A stretch of 64,000 bases of DNA, taken from Neobacillus cucumis (GTDB lineage: Bacteria > Bacillota > Bacilli > Bacillales > Cytobacillaceae). The translations under genes and the position numbers were made by a program. The stretch's first letter is position 1, and every line of letters begins with the position of its first letter. The notes under the pieces are model-generated. The model did no database searches. It worked only from the letters and a program-made list of their open reading frames with translations, and was not told the DNA's origin. Shown piece after piece: positions 49,173 through 59,173 of the stretch. The DNA lies in assembly GCF_002860255.1 (NCBI RefSeq), contig NZ_PGVE01000102.1, positions 62,001 through 126,000 on the forward strand, in the 5' to 3' direction.

Positions 49173-50270
49173 TTATGAATTTATTAACATTCTTTCTAAA
49201 GCAAGCTTCGCCTTTTCCGCAATTTCAGGACTTACTTTAATAATATTGTTTGTTTCTTCGAGTGTTTCAAGACTCCAAACTAAATGGGGCAAATCGATTC
49301 TGTTCATGGTCAAGCAAGGACACATATGCGGATTTAAGGATATAATGTGTTTATCCGGATGTTCTTGGATAATGCGGTTGACTAGGTTCATCTCGGTTCC
49401 AATCGCCCAGGCTGAACCAGGATCAGCCTTTTCAATCGCATGGATAATATAACTTGTAGAGCCCGCCATATCCGCTAATTCCACAACTTCCCTGCGGCAT
49501 TCCGGATGGACAATAATTTTCATTTCAGGATATTGCGCGCGCGTATCAGCTACGTTTTGAACCGTAAAGTTTTCATGAACAGAGCAATGCCCTTTCCAAA
49601 GAATCACTCTTACTTTTGAAACATCTCCAACATATTCAAGCGCGTTTGTCATTGGATTCCAAATCGCCATTTCATCTAATCCAATTCCTAGATCCGCGGC
49701 CGTATTCCGCCCTAAATGCTGGTCAGGCAAAAATAAAATCCGCTCTTTAATACCCAATGCCCACTTAACCATTGTTTCTGCATTAGAGGAAGTAACGGTC
49801 GCTCCTCCATTAGCTCCTACAAAAGCTTTAATAGCGGCTGTTGAATTGACATATGTCAATGGAAGAATGGTATCACCAAAAAGTTCCTGCAGTTTTTCCC
49901 ACGCTGTTTCGGTTTGCTGAATATCCGCCATGTCGGCCATTGAACAGCCTGCACGCATATCGGGCAGGAATACCTTTTGATTGTCACTTGTTAATATATC
50001 GGCTGTCTCTGCCATAAAATGAACACCGCAAAAAACAATAAACTCGGCTTCCGTGTTTTCTGCTGACAATTGAGCTAATTTTAAAGAATCACCGGTTGCG
50101 TCGGCAAACTGAATGACTTCGTCTTTTTGATAATGATGGCCTGGAATGAATAAGCGTGAGCCAAGCTGTTTCTTTATCTCGATTACACGGTTTTCAAGTT
50201 CTTCCCTTGTCATTTGCTTGTATTTATCAGGAATCATGCCATTTTTTTGTAAGGTCTCCAAGAAGTTCAT
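49173..50270 (-). CDS. nadA: Quinolinate synthase A
   Basis: [4Fe-4S] enzyme that condenses iminoaspartate with dihydroxyacetone phosphate to quinolinate in NAD synthesis. 365 residues from ATG at 50268-50270 (AAAGGAG 9 nt upstream; an ATG at 50279 is too close). Cluster cysteines in [21 protein letters not shown] and [24 protein letters not shown] and [10 protein letters not shown] bind substrate. It begins 1 nt after the nadC stop codon: operon nadB-nadC-nadA, divergent from nifS-nadR. Confidence 0.97.
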   Translation of the reverse strand: MNFLETLQKNGMIPDKYKQMTREELENRVIEIKKQLGSRLFIPGHHYQKDEVIQFADATGDSLKLAQLSAENTEAEFIVFCGVHFMAETADILTSDNQKVFLPDMRAGCSMADMADIQQTETAWEKLQELFGDTILPLTYVNSTAAIKAFVGANGGATVTSSNAETMVKWALGIKERILFLPDQHLGRNTAADLGIGLDEMAIWNPMTNALEYVGDVSKVRVILWKGHCSVHENFTVQNVADTRAQYPEMKIIVHPECRREVVELADMAGSTSYIIHAIEKADPGSAWAIGTEMNLVNRIIQEHPDKHIISLNPHMCPCLTMNRIDLPHLVWSLETLEETNNIIKVSPEIAEKAKLALERMLINS

Positions 50271-50271
50271 T

Positions 50272-51120
50272 CTACTCATCTCCTTTATTCCATAGCACTT
50301 TTACACTTATATCTAACGCTTTATAAGAATGGGTCAAATAGCCAAGGGAAATATAATCAACCCCTGTATCCCGATATTCAGCGATGTTAGATAATTGAAT
50401 TCCGCCAGAAGCCTCGGTAATAATGCCCGCGGGAACTAGTTTAATCAACTCCTTAATCTCTTCAGGAGTTCGGTTATCGAACATAATCACATCTGCACCA
50501 GCATGAACTGCTTCCATCACTTGCTCCTTTGTTTCTACCTCGATTTCAACTTTAACCATATGGCCAGCTTTATTTCGTATCGCTTCTACAGCCTTTGAAA
50601 TGGAGCCGGCAAACGAAATATGGTTATCTTTAATCATGACTGCATCATATAAACCAAAACGATGATTAAAGCCTCCCCCACAGCGGACCGCATATTTTTC
50701 AAACATTCTTAATCCTGGAGTCGTTTTTCGGGTATCACAAACTCTAGTATGGCCGCTGTCAAGAGTGTGGACGGTCTTTTGTGTCAAGGTGGCGATTCCA
50801 CTCATTCTTTGAATAAGATTAAGAACCACCCGTTCTCCTTTAAGTAAATCAGCAATTTTTCCTGAGACATGGGCTAGTTCCTGTCCTTTCACGATTGCTT
50901 GACCATCCTTCACAAAAACCTGGACGGTAATGTCATGATTTAAAAGATGAAAACCCGTTTTAATAATTTCCTCACCACAAAAAACGCCCTCATCCTTTGA
51001 AAGAAAAACGATTTTCCCCATTGTATCTTCCGAAAAAATTAAATCGGTGGTTACATCTTGTTCTCCAATATCTTCAATAAAAAATTTCTCAAGTTGCGAG
51101 CGCAGTTTTAATGAGTTCAT
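50272..51120 (-). CDS. nadC: Nicotinate-nucleotide pyrophosphorylase (carboxylating)
   Basis: Converts quinolinate and PRPP to nicotinate mononucleotide and CO2. 282 residues: [14 protein letters not shown] at the start, [14 protein letters not shown], the substrate segment [28 protein letters not shown] (key arginines and lysines), MIKDNHI, and [19 protein letters not shown], then [28 protein letters not shown]. It overlaps nadB by 32 bp and nearly touches nadA, so the three are likely translationally coupled. Confidence 0.97.
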   Translation of the reverse strand: MNSLKLRSQLEKFFIEDIGEQDVTTDLIFSEDTMGKIVFLSKDEGVFCGEEIIKTGFHLLNHDITVQVFVKDGQAIVKGQELAHVSGKIADLLKGERVVLNLIQRMSGIATLTQKTVHTLDSGHTRVCDTRKTTPGLRMFEKYAVRCGGGFNHRFGLYDAVMIKDNHISFAGSISKAVEAIRNKAGHMVKVEIEVETKEQVMEAVHAGADVIMFDNRTPEEIKELIKLVPAGIITEASGGIQLSNIAEYRDTGVDYISLGYLTHSYKALDISVKVLWNKGDE

Positions 51121-52666
51121 GGTTTTTCTCCATTTCCTGATTCTTTTTATGAGTAATTGATTTTCGTAACCAATTTTGATTGTCTTCTAATGGATAATCA
51201 TTCCGATAGTGACCGCCGCGGCTTTCTGTCCTTTGTAAGGCCGAATCGGTAATAAGACTTGCCGTAATCACCATAAAAATCTTAGACAATTCCGTTTCAG
51301 AACATGTATCTAAATGGGGTTGTTCAGCATTAAATTGAGACAGCCAGGCTTTCTGCTGTTTCAAACTAGTTTCGTTCCTGACAATACCAACCCGTTCCAT
51401 CATTGAATCTTTTATCAGCTGAATATCCGGTAAAGCTACCTTCTTAGAAAGGGCAGTCTTTAGAGGTTCACTAGCTTCCATTTCTTGATACTCTGTTCGG
51501 CAGCCATTAATCCATTTTGATAATTGCTCCCCTTGATAAAGTCCCTCTAATAAAGAGTTGCTCGCCAGACGATTGGCACCATGTAATCCGGTACATGCCG
51601 CTTCTCCGATGGCATATAAACCATTGATAGAAGAACGGCCTATTAAATCCGTTTTAATTCCACCCATTAAAAAGTGGCTGCCCGGCGCTACAGGGATTTT
51701 CCCATCCGCTAAACAAATTCCATTTTCTTCGCAAATAGCCGTAATCGACGGAAATCTTTTGCTAAATTCTTTAATTTTACGAATATCTAAAAATACTGGT
51801 TTTCCTTTTTTTAGATATTCATAGATTCTCTGTGAAACCACATGTCTTGGACCAAGGTCCTTCATCGGGTGGATTCCCTCCATGATTGGAGTTCCATCCT
51901 CCGTCACAAGGATGGCTCCTTCCCCTCTGACTGCTTCGGAAATTAATCCTTTTGTTTGACCGTCTATATACAAAAGAGTCGGATGAAATTGTATAAATTC
52001 CATATCGACGATTTCTGCTCCTGCTAAATAGGCCATTGCGATTCCATCACCACATACTGTTTCAGCGTTAGATGTATAGGTGAATAACTGGCCGCAGCCC
52101 CCGGAAGCAATAATGATGTGACTTCCATAAAATTTTTGTATCTTTTGATCCGCTGTTTTTGCTTTGACACCGATACAACGGGTTTTTTCCGAGTTTAGGA
52201 GTAATTCGTAAGCAAAGACCTCTTCTACGATCATTACATTTTCCTTGAGTCTGCTGATTAAATGCTCCACCACATTCTTGCCTGTGGCATCACCGCCGCC
52301 ATGCACGATTCTCTTTTCGCTATGAGCTCCTTCCATGCCTAAAAATAATTCTCCATTTTGGTCCTTATCAAAAACATCGTCCTGTAAAGACATATTTTTA
52401 ATTAGCGATGGTGCTGCGGTAATAATTTTCCGGACAGTATCCAGGTTATTATGAAATCTTCCCGCTTCTAGCGTATCAGCAATATGCTTGGATGGGTGGT
52501 CATTTGCCCCAATGGCGGCAGCAATTCCTCCTTGGGCAAGATAAGAGTTTGCTGTTCTTATTTTCCCCTTTGTGAGTATTCTCACATTCAAATGATTATT
52601 TAATTGAACAGCCAGCTGTAATGCTGCTATCCCGCTACCAATAATTACTACATCATCTTTTGTCAT
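51089..52666 (-). CDS. nadB: L-aspartate oxidase
   Basis: FAD flavoenzyme that makes iminoaspartate, the first step of bacterial NAD synthesis. 525 residues from ATG at 52664-52666 (AGGAGGG upstream). FAD-binding VVIIGSGIAALQLAVQL at 6-22, QGGIAAAIG, HGGGDATGKNVVEHL, VDMEFIQFHPTLLYIDG, GAILV, LGPRHVVSQRI and HFLMGGIKTD match the family. It overlaps nadC and is transcribed away from nifS, under likely NadR control from the shared upstream region (52667-52765). Confidence 0.97.
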   Translation of the reverse strand: MTKDDVVIIGSGIAALQLAVQLNNHLNVRILTKGKIRTANSYLAQGGIAAAIGANDHPSKHIADTLEAGRFHNNLDTVRKIITAAPSLIKNMSLQDDVFDKDQNGELFLGMEGAHSEKRIVHGGGDATGKNVVEHLISRLKENVMIVEEVFAYELLLNSEKTRCIGVKAKTADQKIQKFYGSHIIIASGGCGQLFTYTSNAETVCGDGIAMAYLAGAEIVDMEFIQFHPTLLYIDGQTKGLISEAVRGEGAILVTEDGTPIMEGIHPMKDLGPRHVVSQRIYEYLKKGKPVFLDIRKIKEFSKRFPSITAICEENGICLADGKIPVAPGSHFLMGGIKTDLIGRSSINGLYAIGEAACTGLHGANRLASNSLLEGLYQGEQLSKWINGCRTEYQEMEASEPLKTALSKKVALPDIQLIKDSMMERVGIVRNETSLKQQKAWLSQFNAEQPHLDTCSETELSKIFMVITASLITDSALQRTESRGGHYRNDYPLEDNQNWLRKSITHKKNQEMEKNHELIKTALAT

Positions 52667-52687
52667 GAATGACCCTCCTGACATTAA

Positions 52688-52725
52688 CAGGTGTCTTGAC
52701 ATATATATTTACACAGAATTAAACT
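52688..52725 (+). promoter_or_regulatory. nifS promoter with likely NadR operator
   Basis: ACAGGTGTCTTGACA (52688-52702) includes a perfect -35 TTGACA (52696-52701), an 18-bp spacer and TAAACT (52720-52725). The box resembles the NadR (YrxA/NiaR) site from the nifS-nadB region of B. subtilis as I remember it, and faces nadB on the other strand. The repressor gene nadR lies just downstream of nifS. Confidence 0.6.
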
Positions 52726-52765
52726 AAAAACAAGTACTAAAAAAATAGATTATTGGAGAAATATT

Positions 52766-53908
52766 ATGATATATTTTGATTTTGCTGCGACAACTCCATT
52801 AGACCATGAGGCTGCAGAGGTTTATGTGAAAGTGGCAACGGATTACTTCGGAAACACTCAGAGCCTTCATGATTTAGGCGGTCAAGCTCAAAGCTTACTG
52901 GAAAATTGCCGGGGAGAATTGGCAAATATTTTGGGCGTTGAAAAGAAAGGTCTATATTTTACAAGCGGCGGGTCTGAAGGGAATTTTTTAGCAATTGAGG
53001 CCCTTTTATCTGCTCCACTAAAGGATGGAAAACATATTATTGCCGGAATGGCGGAACACACATCTGTTCATGGCGTTTTAAATCGGCTCAAAAAAGATGG
53101 ATATGAAGTCACACTCATTCCCTTTGATGCGAATGGATTAATTAACGTAGAATTACTCCAGCAGTCCATTAGACCTGATACAATCTTAATCACCCTGCAG
53201 CATGTGAACTCTGAGATTGGGACCATTCAGCCGATCGGTGAGATTTCAAAAATAGCTAAAGCATCTCAAATTCACTTACACAGCGACTTTGTCCAGTCTT
53301 TTGGAAAAATAAATAGTCAAACGATTGCTCCCTTGGTCAGCAGTTTTTCCTTTTCAGGCCACAAGATATACGGGCCAAAAGGAATCGGAGGAGTCTATAT
53401 AAACCCTGGAACCGCTTGGAAAGCCTTTTTTCCTGGAGGTTCACATGAAAACGGATTTCGCCCGGGAACACTCAACATCCCAGCCATTGCTGCCATGACT
53501 GCTGCTGCACAGAAGATTGCTGGACGACTAGATGAGGACCATTTCAAATATTCGCTTCTCCGTAAAGCGTTTATTAAGACCCTTGAGCCGATAAAAGAAC
53601 AGGTTACCATTTATGAAGCAGATGAAGATAGACAGCTTTCGAATATCATTGGTATGGGTATTTCCGGTATTGAAGGTCAATGGATGATGCTCGAATGTAA
53701 CCGGCAAGGATTTGCGATTTCAACAGGAAGCGCCTGCCAGATCGGAATGCAAACCCCTGCCAAAGTAACAGAGGCACTGGGATTAGCTCAAGACAATGCA
53801 AAGGAGTTTATCCGAATCTCACTAGGCTACACCTCCACCACGGAAGAAATCTTTAAACTTGGAGAAACCATCGTAAGAATTGTGGAATCGTTCAAATCAC
53901 GTCCGTGA
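52766..53908 (+). CDS. nifS: Cysteine desulfurase NifS (NAD-synthesis type)
   Basis: PLP-dependent cysteine desulfurase, 380 residues, dedicated in B. subtilis to supplying the iron-sulfur cluster of quinolinate synthase. It begins MIYFDFAATTPLDHEAAEVY and has the PLP lysine in FSFSGHKIYGPKGIGG, LHSDFVQS, and the active-site cysteine in STGSACQIGMQ. GGAG precedes ATG by 7 nt. Followed by nadR and divergent from nadBCA. It is different in sequence from the yrvO-type enzyme at 18154-19296. Confidence 0.94.
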   Translation: MIYFDFAATTPLDHEAAEVYVKVATDYFGNTQSLHDLGGQAQSLLENCRGELANILGVEKKGLYFTSGGSEGNFLAIEALLSAPLKDGKHIIAGMAEHTSVHGVLNRLKKDGYEVTLIPFDANGLINVELLQQSIRPDTILITLQHVNSEIGTIQPIGEISKIAKASQIHLHSDFVQSFGKINSQTIAPLVSSFSFSGHKIYGPKGIGGVYINPGTAWKAFFPGGSHENGFRPGTLNIPAIAAMTAAAQKIAGRLDEDHFKYSLLRKAFIKTLEPIKEQVTIYEADEDRQLSNIIGMGISGIEGQWMMLECNRQGFAISTGSACQIGMQTPAKVTEALGLAQDNAKEFIRISLGYTSTTEEIFKLGETIVRIVESFKSRP

Positions 53909-53973
53909 TAGAAAGAAACGAACTGTGCTAGAATAGGAAGATAGAGAAAATTTATAGGAGGTCGTCTTTTAAT

Positions 53974-54510
53974 ATGGCTGAGCAAAAGAAAATTCTGGGA
54001 GAGGAAAGAAGGTCGTTAATTCTCCAGCAGCTTAAAGACAGCTCTGAACCGCTCACAGGAAGTGAGCTTGCAGCTAGAACGAATGTCAGCAGACAAGTAA
54101 TTGTCGGGGATATTACCCTTCTTAAAGCGAAAAATGAACCGATTATAGCAACGAGCCAAGGCTATATTTATTTAAAAAACAACTCAAATTCACCTGTATA
54201 TGAAAGAACCATAGCCTGCAAACATTCACCGGAAGACACCGAGAAAGAATTAAATATACTCGTGGACCATGGAGTTCTTGTCAAAGATGTTAAGATTGAA
54301 CACTCCGTATACGGTGATTTAACTGCATCGGTGATGGTTTCCAACCGCCATGAGGTCAAGCAATTTATCGAAAACATAAAAAACACGAAGGCTGCTTTAT
54401 TATCAGAGTTAACAGGTGGAATTCACCTTCACACGATTTCAGCTTCAAGTGCGCAAGTTTTAGATCAGGCGGAACAAGCTTTAAAAAAAGAAGGCTTTGT
54501 GATTGAATAA
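53974..54510 (+). CDS. nadR: Transcription repressor NadR (NiaR/YrxA family)
   Basis: Nicotinate-responsive repressor of NAD synthesis genes. 178 residues: an N-terminal HTH_11 domain (RRSLILQQLKDSSEPLTGSELAARTNVSRQVIVGDITLLKA) and a C-terminal 3H domain with conserved histidines in ACKHSPEDTEKELNIL, DVKIEHSVYGDL and GGIHLHTISA, which bind metal and nicotinate. AGGAGGTC lies well before ATG. In operon with nifS; it probably binds the shared nifS-nadB region. Confidence 0.93.
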   Translation: MAEQKKILGEERRSLILQQLKDSSEPLTGSELAARTNVSRQVIVGDITLLKAKNEPIIATSQGYIYLKNNSNSPVYERTIACKHSPEDTEKELNILVDHGVLVKDVKIEHSVYGDLTASVMVSNRHEVKQFIENIKNTKAALLSELTGGIHLHTISASSAQVLDQAEQALKKEGFVIE

Positions 54511-54516
54511 GACGGA

Positions 54517-54549
54517 AGAGACCCGCTGCAAATGAACGGGTCTCTTTTA
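54517..54549 (+). terminator. nadR terminator
   Basis: AGAGACCCG/CGGGTCTCT stem with TTTTATT on the plus strand. It separates nadR from the convergent pheA, which ends at 54550. Confidence 0.85.
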
Positions 54550-55404
54550 TTAATCTAGATTCACCATTACAGTTGGATAGCTTCCTAACACTTTCACACC
54601 ACAGCCAAGTGCTTCAAGCTCCGCAATCGCTCCAGGTATTAAAACATCATCAAGCTTCATTTCAATATCAATGATAAAAAAGTAATTCCCTATTCCTGTT
54701 TTCATGGGTCTTGACTCAATTTTTGAAAGATTCAATTTTCTCCAGGCAAACGCCGACAATACCTGATGAAGAGCACCAGCCTGGTCAGAGGGCAATGTAA
54801 CCATAAGAGTTGTTTTATAATGGGAAGACCCGCTTATTTCTTCAAAATCTAAGCCTTGCTCTGATAGAACAAAAAAGCTTGTATGGTTAAAATCAAAATC
54901 ATGGATATTTTTTTGAACAATGGCTAGTCCATATTCTTTTGCTGCAAGTTCATTGGCAATCGCGGCCGCATTCAATTCCGGCTGCTCCATGATCATCTTT
55001 GCTGCTGCGGCAGTTGATGAAATACTTTCAATTGGTACACCTTTAAAATGGGTATGTAAAAACTTATGACATTGAGCAATGGCATGAGAATGGCTGAATA
55101 CTTTGGAAACATCCCTCCATTGATCCTTGTTGTGAGGATGAACCATCAAATGCTGTTTAATCGGCAGTGTGATTTCTCCAACGATAGGAATATCAACCAT
55201 GTGCGTTAAATAATCCAGTGTGATATTAACGGAACCTTCAAGAGCATTTTCAACTGGAACGACGGCGAGGTCCACTTCTTTTTCAACAATGGCATCTATA
55301 CTTTCCGGAATCGTGCTATACGGCTCATATTCAAATCCTTGAAAAACCTTACTTACTGCCAATTCTGTAAATGTTGCTTTTGGTCCCAAATAACCAACCT
55401 TCAT
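54550..55404 (-). CDS. pheA: Prephenate dehydratase
   Basis: Converts prephenate to phenylpyruvate for phenylalanine synthesis. 284 residues: catalytic part with KVGYLGPKATFTELAV, VVPVENALEGSVNITLDYL, IPIVGEI, SHSHAIAQC and SISSTAAAAKM, then TSFFVLSE and a C-terminal ACT regulatory domain (about 200-275) with the ESRP motif KIESRPMKTGIGNYFFIIDIE for allosteric phenylalanine binding. Follows pheB, as in the B. subtilis obg-pheB-pheA operon. Confidence 0.97.
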   Translation of the reverse strand: MKVGYLGPKATFTELAVSKVFQGFEYEPYSTIPESIDAIVEKEVDLAVVPVENALEGSVNITLDYLTHMVDIPIVGEITLPIKQHLMVHPHNKDQWRDVSKVFSHSHAIAQCHKFLHTHFKGVPIESISSTAAAAKMIMEQPELNAAAIANELAAKEYGLAIVQKNIHDFDFNHTSFFVLSEQGLDFEEISGSSHYKTTLMVTLPSDQAGALHQVLSAFAWRKLNLSKIESRPMKTGIGNYFFIIDIEMKLDDVLIPGAIAELEALGCGVKVLGSYPTVMVNLD

Positions 55405-55471
55405 GACTTTCTTTCACTCCCCTGTATTTTTAAAAAGAAGGCTGAGACCCGGCCGGAGCGGACCTTGTCCA

Positions 55472-55921
55472 CTACGCGCCTGTTCCCAGCACTTCCACTT
55501 TTTCAACAAATTCAAGTTTTCTAAGTTCTGTAAGTAATTCGTCCAACTCTGTTGTGATATTCGAAGTATTTAATGATAATGTCACATTGGCCCTTCCTTG
55601 CAGCGGAATCGTTTGATGGATGGTCAGTACATTACAGCCTGAGGAGGCAACGACACTTAGCAAGTTGGATAACGTTCCAGAGCGGTCTTCTAAATGAAAG
55701 AAAAGGGAAATGATTTTCTCTTTCTGAATCGTAGAAAAAGGAAAAACAGTGTCCCTGTATTTATAAAAAGCACTTCTGCTAAGATCCACTTTTAGAACGG
55801 CATCCGCAATCGATTCTGCTTTGCCTCTTTCAAGCATTTCTTTTACTTCAATGGTTTTCTTCATTGCTTCCGGCAAAACATCCTCACGGACCAGGTAAAA
55901 CTTTTTATCCATATTATCCAT
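55472..55921 (-). CDS. pheB: ACT domain-containing protein PheB
   Basis: 149-residue protein: an N-terminal helical region ([41 protein letters not shown]-like) and a C-terminal ACT domain ([43 protein letters not shown]). It was once thought to be a chorismate mutase in B. subtilis, but ACT proteins of this kind are regulatory. It precedes pheA by 67 nt and follows obg by 27 nt. The start may be the second methionine (residue 4). Confidence 0.9.
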   Translation of the reverse strand: MDNMDKKFYLVREDVLPEAMKKTIEVKEMLERGKAESIADAVLKVDLSRSAFYKYRDTVFPFSTIQKEKIISLFFHLEDRSGTLSNLLSVVASSGCNVLTIHQTIPLQGRANVTLSLNTSNITTELDELLTELRKLEFVEKVEVLGTGA

Positions 55922-55948
55922 GTCTACTCTACCTCGTTCTATACGGGA

Positions 55949-57238
55949 CTACTCAATAAACTCAAATTCGAAGTCTAACAACTTAACAATATCCCCATCC
56001 TTAGCTCCTCTTTGTCTTAAGGCATCATCGACCCCAAAGCCGCGCAGCTGACGTGCGAAACGGCGGACAGATTCTTCTCTAGAAAAGTCCGTCATCCTAA
56101 ATAATCTTTCGAGCTTTTCACCAGAAAGGACAAATGAGCCATCCGGATCTCTTGTAATTGTAAAGGCATCTGGATCTGCCTCATGTTTATATAATACACG
56201 ATGAACGCCAGTTGTCTCCTCTTCATGCTCAAGCGGGAACTCTGGTGTTTCCTCAATCTTATCGGCAACCGCAAATAATAAGTCACGAAGACCTTTTCTG
56301 GTAAGGGCAGAAATTGGGAAAATCGGATGATCCTCTTCTAATTGCTCTTTAAAAAGTTCCAGGTTTTCTTCTGCATCCGGCATATCCATTTTATTTGCAA
56401 CAATAATTTGTGGACGCTCTGTTAATCTAAGGTTATATTCTTTTAGTTCCTTATTGATCGTCAGGTAATCCTCAAACGGATCTCTTCCCTCTGTTGCTGC
56501 CATATCAATAACGTGAACAATGACTCTTGTGCGCTCAATATGACGTAAAAACTGATGCCCCAGACCAACACCTTCACTTGCCCCTTCAATTAACCCCGGC
56601 AGATCGGCCATAACAAAGCTTCGGCCGTCTTCTGTTTCTACCATCCCAAGATTAGGTACGATAGTGGTGAAGTGATATTCAGCAATTTTTGGTTTTGCTG
56701 ATGAAACAACGGATAACAGGGTTGATTTTCCTACGCTTGGAAACCCTACAAGACCCACATCAGCAAGCAATTTCAATTCAAGAATCACATCACGTTCCTG
56801 ACCTGGTTCTCCATTCTCAGCAATTTCTGGAGCCGGATTTTGCGGAGTAGCAAAACGAGTATTTCCCCGCCCGCCGCGGCCGCCTTTAGCAATGATGGCT
56901 TGTTGACCATGTTCCACTAAATCAGCAATGACCTCTTTCGTTTCCGCATCAATAACAACTGTTCCTGGCGGCACTTTAACAATCATATCCTGAGAGCCTC
57001 TGCCATGCATTCCTTTAGACATCCCATGTTCTCCACGCTCTGCCTTAAAATGACGCTTATAACGGAAATCCATTAAGGTCCGCAAGCCTTCATTTACTTC
57101 AAATACAACATTGGCGCCTTTCCCGCCATCTCCACCGGCAGGACCGCCATTTGGTACATATTTTTCACGGCGAAAGGCAACCATACCATTTCCGCCGTCT
57201 CCACCTTTTACATATATTTTGACTTGATCGACAAACAT
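55949..57238 (-). CDS. obg: GTPase Obg (ObgE/CgtA)
   Basis: Ribosome-associated GTPase linked to 50S maturation, (p)ppGpp and sporulation initiation. 429 residues with a glycine-rich N-domain ([32 protein letters not shown]), the G domain with G1 [13 protein letters not shown]3 [10 protein letters not shown]4 NKMD and G5 SAL, and a C-terminal OCT domain (about 345-429). ATG with GGAGG upstream. It follows spo0B by 52 nt, the order known in B. subtilis, where both serve the Spo0A phosphorelay. Confidence 0.98.
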   Translation of the reverse strand: MFVDQVKIYVKGGDGGNGMVAFRREKYVPNGGPAGGDGGKGANVVFEVNEGLRTLMDFRYKRHFKAERGEHGMSKGMHGRGSQDMIVKVPPGTVVIDAETKEVIADLVEHGQQAIIAKGGRGGRGNTRFATPQNPAPEIAENGEPGQERDVILELKLLADVGLVGFPSVGKSTLLSVVSSAKPKIAEYHFTTIVPNLGMVETEDGRSFVMADLPGLIEGASEGVGLGHQFLRHIERTRVIVHVIDMAATEGRDPFEDYLTINKELKEYNLRLTERPQIIVANKMDMPDAEENLELFKEQLEEDHPIFPISALTRKGLRDLLFAVADKIEETPEFPLEHEEETTGVHRVLYKHEADPDAFTITRDPDGSFVLSGEKLERLFRMTDFSREESVRRFARQLRGFGVDDALRQRGAKDGDIVKLLDFEFEFIE

Positions 57239-57290
57239 CTAATTCCTCCAGTCTTGCACCATAAATAAAACTGATTTCAAATGAGTTATT

Positions 57291-57821
57291 TTACAACATA
57301 GGCATAAATAACTCTAAAGAGAGTTCTGTTTCTGTCAATTCCTTTACGGACAAATCAATCGTTTTGTTTGCAAGGAAGCTCTCCAGCAGTTCTCTGTTAC
57401 TTATTATCCCGCTAAAATCAAAAAAGAAACGAATACCATTCGATTGCGGTTCTATCGTAATTGATAAATTATTTTCTTGAAATGGCTCAATCGCTTGATT
57501 CAAACTCCCAAAAAAAGAATTTGTCCAATGGGTCACCGCCAGATCGTTCACTTTTGAGGCATCAGGATCAAATAGTACCTCATATTCCAACTTAAAGAAA
57601 GGATTTTCCCAGTTAGATTTTAAGAGAAGCGCAGCAAATAAAGGCATATCTAAATTTGAAAGCTTTGTTTCATGCTGGGCTTCGATCACGATTTCGTCAA
57701 TCACTTGTTTTGCCCGGTCAATTCGATTTAAATCCAGGTTTCCCTTTATTAGCTGCAGCTTATTTAACCAATCATGTCGTGAGTGCCGGAGCACCTCCAC
57801 GATATCCCATTCTTTCCCCAT
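57291..57821 (-). CDS. spo0B: Sporulation initiation phosphotransferase Spo0B
   Basis: Phosphorelay protein passing phosphate from Spo0F to Spo0A. 176 residues from ATG at 57819-57821 (GGGAG 7 nt upstream). The histidine site is in LRHSRHDWLNKLQLIKGNLDL (His16 in this numbering, matching His30 of B. subtilis Spo0B), with the helical-hairpin domain followed by a degenerate ATPase-like C-domain. The start is less certain, since B. subtilis Spo0B has a longer N-terminus, but the upstream codons lack a ribosome site. Confidence 0.9.
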   Translation of the reverse strand: MGKEWDIVEVLRHSRHDWLNKLQLIKGNLDLNRIDRAKQVIDEIVIEAQHETKLSNLDMPLFAALLLKSNWENPFFKLEYEVLFDPDASKVNDLAVTHWTNSFFGSLNQAIEPFQENNLSITIEPQSNGIRFFFDFSGIISNRELLESFLANKTIDLSVKELTETELSLELFMPML

Positions 57822-57862
57822 ATGTACACTCCCACATTTAAGTGTTGACACTGTTTCCTGTT

Positions 57863-57868
57863 AGTATA
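57863..57868 (-). promoter_or_regulatory. Extended -10 element of spo0B-obg
   Basis: TGATATACT on the minus strand gives TGn-TATACT, about 42 nt before the spo0B start. -35 box weak. It lies after the rpmA terminator, so spo0B-obg-pheB-pheA can be transcribed separately. Confidence 0.45.
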
Positions 57869-57988
57869 TCAAAAAAACAAACATCAGTAGACTTTTTTCG
57901 ATAAGAAATGTTATTTTTAGAGGCAAAAAAGAAGATTTAACTAAGAAGATTCCCTGAAGTGATAAGATGGAAGGGTTCTTTTTATGCA

Positions 57989-58025
57989 AAAAAGAAAACT
58001 CTAACCAAACAAGGTTAGAGTTTTC
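57989..58025 (-). terminator. rpmA terminator
   Basis: GAAAACTCTAACC/GGTTAGAGTTTTC stem with a T-run on the minus strand, 13 nt after the rpmA stop codon. Confidence 0.9.
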
Positions 58026-58037
58026 TTTAAGTAAACC

Positions 58038-58677
<640 letters not shown>

Positions 58678-58692
58678 CTATGATTCAACACC

Positions 58693-59001
58693 TTACGCGT
58701 TGATTTTTTCGATGACAACTTTAGTGTAAGGTTGACGATGACCTTGCTTCTTACGGTTGTTTTTCTTCGCTTTGTACTTGAAAACGATGATTTTCTTTTG
58801 ACGGCCTTGCTTTTCAACTTTAGCTGTAACTGTAGCGCCGGCAACAACAGGGCTACCAACTTTTACAGTTTCACCGCCAACGAAAAGAACCTTGTCAAAA
58901 GTAACTGTTTCACCAGCTTCAACATCTAATTTTTCAATGTAGATAGCTTGGCCTTCTTCGACTTTCAATTGCTTACCGCCAGTTTCGATAATTGCGTACA
59001 T
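58693..59001 (-). CDS. rplU: Ribosomal protein L21
   Basis: 50S subunit protein, 102 residues from ATG at 58999-59001: [78 protein letters not shown] lies directly upstream; the GTG three codons before overlaps that site. First gene of rplU-prp-rpmA, with the conserved L21 leader ahead, which is thought to mediate autoregulation by L21. Confidence 0.98.
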   Translation of the reverse strand: MYAIIETGGKQLKVEEGQAIYIEKLDVEAGETVTFDKVLFVGGETVKVGSPVVAGATVTAKVEKQGRQKKIIVFKYKAKKNNRKKQGHRQPYTKVVIEKINA

Positions 59002-59113
59002 GAACTGCACCTCCTTATAAACTCAGACTCGCCAAATACAGGCGCTAATGCTTTAAAGCACAAGGCTTACTACCTGCACTGTGCGGTTGTAGCACGGGTG
59101 CTACAAACATAAC
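59002..59113 (-). promoter_or_regulatory. Ribosomal L21 leader RNA
   Basis: About 110-nt leader. It opens with the hairpin GTAGCAC/GTGCTAC (59089-59104), then ACCGCACAGTGCAGGTAGTAAG, a GTGCTTTAAAGCAT arm and GCGCC...GGCG pairing just before the ribosome site. This matches the L21_leader family of Firmicutes. Ribosome-protein binding would repress the operon. Confidence 0.85.
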
Positions 59114-59119
59114 ATTAAG

Positions 59120-59149
59120 ATACTAACATAGATTTATTGAATGTGTCAA
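59120..59149 (-). promoter_or_regulatory. Promoter of rplU-prp-rpmA
   Basis: TTGACA (59144-59149), 18-bp spacer ending TGT, then TAGTAT (59120-59125) on the minus strand; start expected near 59113. Confidence 0.7.
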
Positions 59150-59173
59150 TAGCATTTTGGGTACTTCATAGGT

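Noticed and set aside
55405-55471. GC-rich segment between pheB and pheA as an attenuator
   Set aside because: No stable terminator or leader peptide with Phe codons could be found in 67 nt.
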